NCBI GenBank assembly: GCA_902776035.1
Contig: CACYOO010000010.1
Span: 1-55,239 of the forward strand
DNA: 55,239 bases
Source of the DNA: an uncultured bacterium
GTDB taxonomy: Bacteria; Cyanobacteriota; Vampirovibrionia; Gastranaerophilales; Gastranaerophilaceae
Direction: 5' to 3'
Shown: in pieces, positions 47,510-55,239 of the stretch
Numbering within the stretch: position 1 is the first letter of the stretch
How the letters are laid out: every line of letters starts with the position of its first letter
Program-made: the position numbers and the translations under genes
The notes under the pieces: model-generated
Database searches by the model: none
Seen by the model: only the letters and a program-made list of their open reading frames with translations
Told to the model about the DNA's origin: nothing

Positions 47510-48174
47510 TACTTAATCCCATTTTCAAATATAACTTTTGCTAATATACCATTTATAAATGATGAACTTTCTTCTGTCGAATATTTTTTAGCCAATTCTA
47601 CTGCCTCATCAACTATAACCTTGTGATTTGTTTCATTATCTTTTAAATATAACAATTCAACAATCGCAATACGTAAAATATCTTTATCAATTCTTACTAA
47701 TCTGTCAAAATCCCAGCCGATAGCGTGATCTTTTATTTGCTTATCAACAATTTCATGGTTTTCTTTATACAGTTCAGAAATTTTTGTTGTATATGACAAT
47801 ACATCAGATTTATTTTCTAAAGTTGTAAATTCTGCAATTTCAAGTGCAGATAGTGCTTTTTCCGATATATCCAATAATTCATCTATTTTTTCAATCATAT
47901 CTGATGTTAAAGGAATAGGAACCGGTTTATCTTTTACTCCTATAGGACGTTCTAAATTAGATTTGTCATTTGCTTCATAGTCTGTTATGTAATCTCTCAT
48001 TTCAATCAAAGGTCTTATAACAAGTTTCAAATCGTTAGATGCGTTGTTTGTTAATATTCGTACAGATTTTAATAATATATCGTTAAAGTCCTTAGTTGAA
48101 TATTTTGTTATTACTCTATCAAATTGTGAAAATAATATTAATGCCAATTCTCTAGCGGCTCTGCGTGCCTGCAT
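47509..48174 (-). CDS. nusB: transcription antitermination/rRNA maturation factor NusB
   Basis: 221 residues. The N-terminal RRAARELALILFSQFD and the C-terminal DKDILRIAIVELLYLKDNETNHKVIVDEAVELAKKYSTEES (in part) with FINGILAKV define NusB. The protein is about 70-80 residues longer than the E. coli form because of a helical insertion around residues 40-120, a feature also of cyanobacterial NusB. GAGG precedes the ATG. It binds boxA RNA with S10. It is the first gene of the nusB-ftsY-M14 unit, divergent from deoB. Confidence 0.9.
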   Translation of the reverse strand: MQARRAARELALILFSQFDRVITKYSTKDFNDILLKSVRILTNNASNDLKLVIRPLIEMRDYITDYEANDKSNLERPIGVKDKPVPIPLTSDMIEKIDELLDISEKALSALEIAEFTTLENKSDVLSYTTKISELYKENHEIVDKQIKDHAIGWDFDRLVRIDKDILRIAIVELLYLKDNETNHKVIVDEAVELAKKYSTEESSSFINGILAKVIFENGIK

Positions 48175-48317
48175 AATTTATACCTCAATTCTTTTGTACC
48201 GTTTTGCAAATTACATTGCAATCTTTTTCTTCTTATTAAAATACTATCACAAATTTTTTTTTTATGTTATATTTCAAACAGGAGTTTTAATATATATAAA
48301 AGAAAGGTGTTTAGAAA

Positions 48318-49493
48318 ATGAAAAGAGCTATTGTAGTAGTAATTGACTCAATGGGTATTGGTGCAATGCCTGACTGTAAAGACTTTGGAGATGTTCCTGA
48401 GTGTAATACATTAAAAAATGTTTGTAAATTTAATCACGGATTAAAAGCTCCAAACCTATCAAAATTGGGCTTAGGAAATATTCAAGACTTTGAAGGAATT
48501 GCTCCTGAAGCAAATCCTATAGGTCAATACGGTACAATGAAAGAAAAATCTAACGGTAAAGATACAACAACAGGACACTGGGAAATTGCAGGTATAATTT
48601 TACCTGAAGCATTCAAAACATTTACCGCAACAGGTTTTCCGCAAGATATAATTGACGAATTTGTAAAAAGAACAAACTGCGGAGGTATTTTAGCAAACTG
48701 CGCAGCAAGTGGTACACAGGTTATTGTAGATTACAACGACGAACATCAAAAAACAAAATACCCTATTATATACACAAGTGCAGACAGCGTATTCCAAATT
48801 GCAGTTGATGTTGATGTAATACCTTTAGATACTTTATATGAATGGTGTCAAATAGCAAGAAAAATGTTTGATGATATAGGAGTAAATGTATCTCGTGTTA
48901 TTGCAAGACCTTATCATTTGGAAAACGGTGTTCCAACACGTATTAGTAAATCAAGACGTGATTACGTTTTAGCTCCTGATAGAGATACTATATTAACTGA
49001 TGTTGAGGGCTCTAACGGTACAGTTATTGCAATAGGTAAAATTGAAGATATATTCTGCAAGCAAGGTGTTACTCATGCAATTCATACAGGCGGAAATACA
49101 GAAGGTTTAGAATTAACCTTAAAAGCAATTAACAACACTCTTGATTTAAAATCAATTGAATATAAAAATGTACCGAATGCCGATAAATCATTAATATTTA
49201 CAAATTTAGTTGATACAGATATGCTTTACGGACACAGAAATGATGCCGCAGGATACGGAAAAGCAATAGAAGAAATTGATACATATATTCCAAAATTCAT
49301 CGATGCAATGACAGATGACGATTATCTTGTAATAACTGCAGATCACGGTTGCGATCCAACAACTCCGGGAACAGATCATACAAGAGAATATGTACCAATT
49401 CTTATTTATAACAAAAAATTACCGCCAAAAGATTTAGGTATGATTGACGGATTTGATTCTATATCTAAGTTAATTAAACAATGGATTTTTTAA
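48318..49493 (+). CDS. deoB: phosphopentomutase
   Basis: 391 residues, usual length. The alkaline-phosphatase-superfamily metal and phosphorylation sites are visible: VIDSMGIGAMPD near the N-terminus, GKDTTTGHWE with the phosphorylated threonine at about 85, and HTGGN, and the C-terminal metal motifs YGHRNDAAGYG and TADHGCDPTTPGTDHTRE. It interconverts ribose or deoxyribose 1- and 5-phosphates for nucleoside salvage. AAAGG precedes the ATG. No deoA, deoC or nucleoside phosphorylase is adjacent. Confidence 0.96.
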   Translation: MKRAIVVVIDSMGIGAMPDCKDFGDVPECNTLKNVCKFNHGLKAPNLSKLGLGNIQDFEGIAPEANPIGQYGTMKEKSNGKDTTTGHWEIAGIILPEAFKTFTATGFPQDIIDEFVKRTNCGGILANCAASGTQVIVDYNDEHQKTKYPIIYTSADSVFQIAVDVDVIPLDTLYEWCQIARKMFDDIGVNVSRVIARPYHLENGVPTRISKSRRDYVLAPDRDTILTDVEGSNGTVIAIGKIEDIFCKQGVTHAIHTGGNTEGLELTLKAINNTLDLKSIEYKNVPNADKSLIFTNLVDTDMLYGHRNDAAGYGKAIEEIDTYIPKFIDAMTDDDYLVITADHGCDPTTPGTDHTREYVPILIYNKKLPPKDLGMIDGFDSISKLIKQWIF

Positions 49494-49564
49494 TTTGTTT
49501 ATTTTATAATCAATATGTCAGAAGTCTGTAGGACTTAAAAATATAATAATAAAAGGAGAAAATT

Positions 49565-49741
49565 ATGAACGTAACAGTAGAAGACAGCTGCATTGCATGC
49601 GGAGCATGCGAATCAATTTGTGATAAAGTATTCACAGTAGGCGATAAAGCAGAAGTAAATGCAAGTGAAGTTGCAGGAAATGAAGATGCAGTAAAAGAAG
49701 CTGCTGAAGCTTGTCCTGTTGGCGCAATTGTTGTTGAATAA
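49565..49741 (+). CDS. small 4Fe-4S ferredoxin
   Basis: 58 residues, read directly: MNVTVEDSCIACGACESI then CDKVFTVGDKAEVNA and the C-terminal EACPVGAIVVE. Cys9, Cys12, Cys15 and Cys50 are the expected cluster ligands of a single-cluster bacterial ferredoxin. Cys19 is a fifth cysteine where two-cluster proteins have their fourth, and its usual disulfide partner is absent. AAAGGAGAA precedes the ATG. It lies alone, 71 bases after deoB, and is closed by a terminator. It would carry electrons for low-potential enzymes; partner unknown. Confidence 0.93.
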   Translation: MNVTVEDSCIACGACESICDKVFTVGDKAEVNASEVAGNEDAVKEAAEACPVGAIVVE

Positions 49742-49772
49742 TTAAAAATTAAAACAAAACAAAACACAAATA

Positions 49773-49805
49773 AAAACCTATCGAACAAATCCGATAGGTT
49801 TTTAT
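49773..49805. terminator. bidirectional rho-independent terminator
   Basis: AAAACCTATCG (49773-49783) pairs with CGATAGGTTTT (49792-49802) around a short loop, with T residues following on the plus strand and the complement of an A run on the other side. It serves the ferredoxin gene and the convergent ahcY gene. Confidence 0.85.
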
Positions 49806-49825
49806 TTATTTATTTTTATTAATTT

Positions 49826-51106
<1,281 letters not shown>

Positions 51107-51116
51107 TTATTTTATT

Positions 51117-51281
51117 TTAATTTTTTTCATAAGCTACGCTTACAGTAAGATTCTCATCATTAGCATTAACCAATGACCAACGTATAGGTGAGAATATTTC
51201 TCTCTTTTGTAATTCATTTTCTATGTATTCTGTTGATATATCATCAATATTATCAATATAAATCAAATCAGATGTTATCAT
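51117..51281 (-). CDS. small hypothetical protein between glmS and ahcY
   Basis: 54 residues, absent from routine ORF lists because of length. It reads MITSDLIYIDNIDDISTEY and ends NLTVSVAYEKN. AAAGGAAAGGAAAA precedes the ATG at 51281, a strong ribosome binding site, and the stop lies 25 bases before ahcY. It starts 27 bases after glmS on the same strand. The segment FSPIRWSLVNANDENLTVSVAY looks like a beta-hairpin. Family not recognised. Confidence 0.6.
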   Translation of the reverse strand: MITSDLIYIDNIDDISTEYIENELQKREIFSPIRWSLVNANDENLTVSVAYEKN

Positions 51282-51308
51282 ATAATTTTCCTTTCCTTTC
51301 TTTATATT

Positions 51309-53156
51309 TTACTCAACAGTAACCGATTTTGCAAGATTTCTCGGCTGATCTACATCTTTACCTAAAAATTCTGCAATATAATATGCTAATAATTGCAAAG
51401 GTACAATAGCCATTATAGGTGATACTAATTCATCAACATGAGGTACGTTTAGAACAAAATCAAATAATTCTTCTAATCTTTCATCACTATCTACATCAGT
51501 TAACGCAATCATTCTCGCATTTCTGGCTTTTGATTCTTGAGCATTTGATAAAACTTTTTCATAAACTTTACCATCCATAAGTATAGATAAAACAGGTAAT
51601 GTTTCATCTATCATTGCAATTGGGCCATGTTTTAATTCACCTGCAGGGTATCCTGTAGCATTGATGTAACTGATTTCTTTTAATTTTAAGGCACCCTCTA
51701 AAGCAGTCGGATAATTCAAGCCCCTTGCAATAAATATAAAATTCTTTGAACTTGAATACATTCTTGAGCATTTTTGTATTTTTTCTTTTTTAGTTAAGAA
51801 CAATTCTATTTTTTGCGGAAGAATTAATAACTCATTCTTCAAATTAACTAACTTATCATTATCACAAGAATTTTTAATCTCTGCTAAATGTATTGCAAGT
51901 AAATAAAATGCAGTTAATTGAGCAATATAGGATTTTGTAGCAGCAACAGACACCTCTATACCTGCATCAACAGGAATTAAACTATCAGCTTCTCTTGCCA
52001 TTGATGAATCAGGTCTGTTTGTTATAATAAGTATATGAGAGTTCCTTGCTTTAGACTGTCTGACAGCAGTCAATGTATCAGCTGTTTCTCCTGATTGAGA
52101 AACTCCTATTACAAGAGTTTTTTCATCTGTTACCGTATGTCTGTAAATATACTCACTTGACGGCTCTATATCAACAGGAATATTACATAATTCTTCTATT
52201 ATGTATTTTCCAACCATTGCAGCATGGAGTGATGTTCCGCAAGCTACAATTTGAATTCTGTTCATTTGTTTTAATTGTTCAAAATCCAATTTCACTTCAT
52301 CTAATTTAACTTTTTCTTTTGCAGTATGAATTTTTCCTGTTAAAAAGTTTCTAATTACGTTTGGTTGTTCATGAATTTCTTTAAGCATAAAATGTTTGTA
52401 TCCCATTTTACTTAAAGATACCGGCTCCCACGGTAATAATTCTATTTTTGGCTGAATTTGTTTATTATTTTCATCAAATAATTCTATTTTATCATTAGTT
52501 AAAACTGCAACTTGGTTATCATCAAGATAAATTGCTTGTTTTGTATATTCAATCATTGCAGGAACATCAGAGGCAGCAAACATTTCTCCATCACCTATAC
52601 CAATAACAAGCGGAGCATTTCTTCTTGTTGCAACAATTTTATTTCCCTCATCCTGATGTACAACACAAAGTGCATAAGCACCTTCGAGTTCTTTAGCTGC
52701 AAGCGTAACAGCTTCTTTTAAATCATGTGTTTCTTTGTATTTAAACGCTACTAAATGAGCAACTGTTTCGGTATCTGTTTCTGACTTAAATTCCGCACCC
52801 ATTTTTGTTAATTTTTCTCTTAATTCTTTGTAATTTTCTATGATACCATTATGAACAACGGCTATTTTTCCGCAATTACTCGTATGAGGGTGAGCATTAA
52901 TTAAATTTGGAACACCATGTGTTGCCCAGCGAATATGCCCTATTCCAACATGTGAATCTTTTACTTCATCGGCTTTTTCATTTAACAAATTCTTTAAATT
53001 TTGTAGCTTTCCTTCGGCTTTATATATTTTTGTTTTATTATCAGAAATAATTGCCGCACCTGACGAGTCATATCCTCTGTATTCCAAAGCACTTAAACCC
53101 TTCATTAAAACTTCAATTACATTTCTGTTCCCAACATAACCAATTATTCCACACAT
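51309..53156 (-). CDS. glmS: glutamine-fructose-6-phosphate aminotransferase
   Basis: 615 residues. The N-terminal glutaminase domain begins with the catalytic Cys2 (MCGIIGYVG) and carries RGYDSSGAA, HIRWATHG and HNGIIENY. Two SIS sugar-isomerase domains follow (ACGTSLHAAMVGKYIIE, GVSQSGETADTL, and ARGLNYPTALEGALKLKEISY in part) with the C-terminal AKSVTVE. It makes glucosamine 6-phosphate for peptidoglycan. Only 73 bases lie upstream before the next gene, too little for a glmS ribozyme. AAAGG precedes the ATG. Confidence 0.97.
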   Translation of the reverse strand: MCGIIGYVGNRNVIEVLMKGLSALEYRGYDSSGAAIISDNKTKIYKAEGKLQNLKNLLNEKADEVKDSHVGIGHIRWATHGVPNLINAHPHTSNCGKIAVVHNGIIENYKELREKLTKMGAEFKSETDTETVAHLVAFKYKETHDLKEAVTLAAKELEGAYALCVVHQDEGNKIVATRRNAPLVIGIGDGEMFAASDVPAMIEYTKQAIYLDDNQVAVLTNDKIELFDENNKQIQPKIELLPWEPVSLSKMGYKHFMLKEIHEQPNVIRNFLTGKIHTAKEKVKLDEVKLDFEQLKQMNRIQIVACGTSLHAAMVGKYIIEELCNIPVDIEPSSEYIYRHTVTDEKTLVIGVSQSGETADTLTAVRQSKARNSHILIITNRPDSSMAREADSLIPVDAGIEVSVAATKSYIAQLTAFYLLAIHLAEIKNSCDNDKLVNLKNELLILPQKIELFLTKKEKIQKCSRMYSSSKNFIFIARGLNYPTALEGALKLKEISYINATGYPAGELKHGPIAMIDETLPVLSILMDGKVYEKVLSNAQESKARNARMIALTDVDSDERLEELFDFVLNVPHVDELVSPIMAIVPLQLLAYYIAEFLGKDVDQPRNLAKSVTVE

Positions 53157-53229
53157 TTTATTAATTGCCTTTCAAATATTTAACTGATACATTTTATCAT
53201 AAACAAAATATCTTGCAAATATTATCAAA

Positions 53230-55239
53230 TCAATACAATTTTTTTGTATGAGGTAAATTTAATGAATTTACATATAAATCATAACTTTTAAAACGAAAAA
53301 CATGAACAAAATGATGTTTTTTGTAGAATGTATCTGAAATTATACAACTGTATATAAATGGTAAATCATTTATGTTATTGTGTTCTTTTGAAATTACTTT
53401 TCTATTTACAGAAATATACATACAGGTACAATCTTCATTATTTTTAGCATTATAAAGTATATCCTGCAATGGATGCTCCAATAATGATTTTGACGTATGA
53501 TAATTAACTTTATTTATGGAGTAATTTTTTATATAATCGGAAATTTGAGTAGTATAAGGAAAGCTAAACTTATTTCCATTTGCAGTTATTAAAATATTAT
53601 ATTCTTTAAAATTTATGTTATTAATATTTTCGAAACTTCCTACTGTCAGAAAAAATTCTTTATTTAACGATGCAAGTTTCAGTTTTAAAATATCATTTTG
53701 AATATTACTTGGAAATATTAGTATTTTATTCTTTTTACTATTAAAATTTTCTTTTAATACGCTGTAAATAGAGCATACCTCATCTGTTAACAAATATGAT
53801 AAATATTTTCCCTTAGCCAAATAATCAAAACAATAACTTTTTTGTCTTACTAATGTTAAATTATAATTATGTTTTATCATATCAGGTAAAATACTTAAAA
53901 TGGGTTTATTGGGAAGATGAAGCGGCAGCCATATATAATAAAACATTGCAAACATTATGAATATATATTTGATAGGGTTAAAATTATTTTTTATGTATGA
54001 ATATACAATAACAGGTACAGATATAATAATCATTGTGTTCAAATATCTTACACCATAAGCCGTATACATAAAAACATACGACATTGAAATTATACTTATT
54101 AAAAACATTACACCAAAAGTTAATACAAATAATGTTTTATTATCTTTCTTAAAAATAAATTTAATAAATGAATATATTAAAGACGGAATATACAATAAAA
54201 ACCCTAAAACACCTGTTCCCATCAAAATACCTATGGTTGATTGATTTATACCCCATTTATTTAATGATTGTGTATATGTGCTTGCAGGTATATCCTGAAC
54301 ATTAAAAGTATTCAGTAAGAAGGATTGTATATTATATATTAAATCATTAATTACTTTTATAAATTTAAAACCTGTAAAATCAAATAATAGAAAAAAGTAC
54401 TTGATAAAATATGAAATTCCACCCTTTATACCATAATTATTACGTTGTGCGATGGCTTCTCCCTTTGGTGCAAAAAAGTTATTAAAGTCTATAAAATTGA
54501 GAATATAATTGTATGAAGAAAATATTAAAAAGTTAATAAAAGAAAACAGTAAGAACTTTAAAAATGGCTTATATTTTTTATTTTTATAAGATAAAAACAA
54601 AAAAAACAAACCGATTGCAGGTATATTAAAAAAAGCAGAAGTTTTTGTTCCAAGTGCAATTGCACAGGATAATGCAGACATATAAACAAAGGTGTTTTCT
54701 TTATCATTTTTTATACCATTCCAAAACAAATATATAGATGATAATAATAGTCCTGATATAAGGACATCTGTTTCACAAGATGTAATTTCATAAAACATAA
54801 ATGCAAATGAGCTTAAAATTAGCAGAGTCCAAACGGTTTTTCTTAATGAAAAACCCATAATAGAATGAATTATTTTATATAAACAAGTTAAACATAAAAA
54901 ATATGAAAAAAATGACAAGTACCCCAAAAATATATTTTTATTAGTAAACATTATTATCCAGGAATAAATAATTTCTGAATTTATTGGAAATATAATGTTT
55001 CTTACATCAACTGTATTAAAATGATTTAAGTTACCTGCAAGTACCCATTCTACAGAGCGCAGGACATGATATGACTTGGCATCTGCTTCCATTATGGGTA
55101 AAATTGTATTTGAAAATAATGCAATGATTATAAAAAATAACCAGCCAAAAAGTAAAATTATCAAAGTTTTATCGAGTTTTAATGTATTAAACAATCTTGT
55201 AAAAAAAAGTTTTAAATCAATATGCCAAAATCCGGCATT
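53230..55239 (-). CDS. integral membrane glycosyltransferase-like protein, 5-prime end outside window
   Basis: At least 669 codons; the frame is open to the right edge (NAGFWHIDLKLFFTR precedes the TTG at 55194), and that TTG has no ribosome binding site, so the true start probably lies outside. About ten to twelve transmembrane helices, with an acidic first loop (PIMEADAKSYHVLR) and a C-terminal soluble domain of about 200 residues. The topology and the first-loop acidic residues fit GT-C type glycosyltransferases (GT39/ArnT/PMT-like), which use polyprenyl-phosphate sugars. Substrate unknown; a link to the gmd/fcl sugar is possible but not shown. Confidence 0.65.
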   Translation of the reverse strand, partial: NAGFWHIDLKLFFTRLFNTLKLDKTLIILLFGWLFFIIIALFSNTILPIMEADAKSYHVLRSVEWVLAGNLNHFNTVDVRNIIFPINSEIIYSWIIMFTNKNIFLGYLSFFSYFLCLTCLYKIIHSIMGFSLRKTVWTLLILSSFAFMFYEITSCETDVLISGLLLSSIYLFWNGIKNDKENTFVYMSALSCAIALGTKTSAFFNIPAIGLFFLFLSYKNKKYKPFLKFLLFSFINFLIFSSYNYILNFIDFNNFFAPKGEAIAQRNNYGIKGGISYFIKYFFLLFDFTGFKFIKVINDLIYNIQSFLLNTFNVQDIPASTYTQSLNKWGINQSTIGILMGTGVLGFLLYIPSLIYSFIKFIFKKDNKTLFVLTFGVMFLISIISMSYVFMYTAYGVRYLNTMIIISVPVIVYSYIKNNFNPIKYIFIMFAMFYYIWLPLHLPNKPILSILPDMIKHNYNLTLVRQKSYCFDYLAKGKYLSYLLTDEVCSIYSVLKENFNSKKNKILIFPSNIQNDILKLKLASLNKEFFLTVGSFENINNINFKEYNILITANGNKFSFPYTTQISDYIKNYSINKVNYHTSKSLLEHPLQDILYNAKNNEDCTCMYISVNRKVISKEHNNINDLPFIYSCIISDTFYKKHHFVHVFRFKSYDLYVNSLNLPHTKKLY

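Noticed and set aside
53157-53229. glmS ribozyme upstream of glmS
   Set aside because: Only 73 bases are available and no ribozyme core was seen.

Overview
The window is very AT-rich, gene-dense bacterial DNA. The RNA polymerase beta-prime subunit is split into rpoC1 and rpoC2, and the rpoC2 trigger loop is interrupted by an insertion of roughly 640 residues. This arrangement is known from Cyanobacteria, plastids and their non-photosynthetic sisters. There are no photosynthesis genes, and the low GC content with GDP-fucose synthesis fits a gut-type Melainabacteria/Vampirovibrionia (Gastranaerophilales-like) genome. That assignment is an inference from gene content.

Layout. 1-529 is an AT-rich non-coding stretch with a cluster of DnaA-box-like sites and a terminator. 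530-7312 holds a small Cys-rich membrane protein, an operon of a solitary MshEN-type domain, an AI-2E family transporter and a B12-type radical SAM protein, then a large reverse-strand gene interrupted by one in-frame stop, and a phosphohexomutase. 7313-16565 is the rpoB-rpoC1-rpoC2 operon. 16679-24487 is a tightly packed run: prfA, ylxR, infB, rbfA, truB, a DUF2993-like exported protein, a GerMN protein, a solitary HicB-like protein and an orphan sugar ABC permease. rpmH-rnpA (reverse) and proC follow, then a large coiled-coil protein with a glycine-rich hydrophobic patch, and the gmd-fcl pair for GDP-L-fucose.

30344-33850 carries a cupin, a TPR protein and an island of about 1.9 kb. The island is bounded on the right by an intact tRNA-Ile(GAT) with its terminator and on the left by a deleted copy of the same tRNA and terminator. 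It encodes a membrane-anchored Cys-rich protein and a Fic enzyme with an N-terminal DNA-binding domain. The Fic promoter is overlapped by an inverted repeat.

34036-43880 is the most unusual part. Two proteins resembling the cytoplasmic C-terminal domain of the export gate FlhA lie near a compact chemosensory module: REC-GGDEF diguanylate cyclase, tandem CheW, an MCP with no periplasmic domain and a CheA-REC hybrid kinase. No CheR or CheB is present. The set resembles a stripped-down Wsp-type surface-sensing/c-di-GMP pathway. A histidine-phosphatase homologue that has lost both usual active-site arginines ends the reverse-strand arm.

43883-55239 returns to housekeeping: a small protein, an acyl-CoA ligase, the nusB-ftsY-murein-amidase-like operon, deoB, a ferredoxin, the glmS-small ORF-ahcY group and a membrane glycosyltransferase that runs off the right edge. 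No CRISPR array, transposase or prophage gene was seen.
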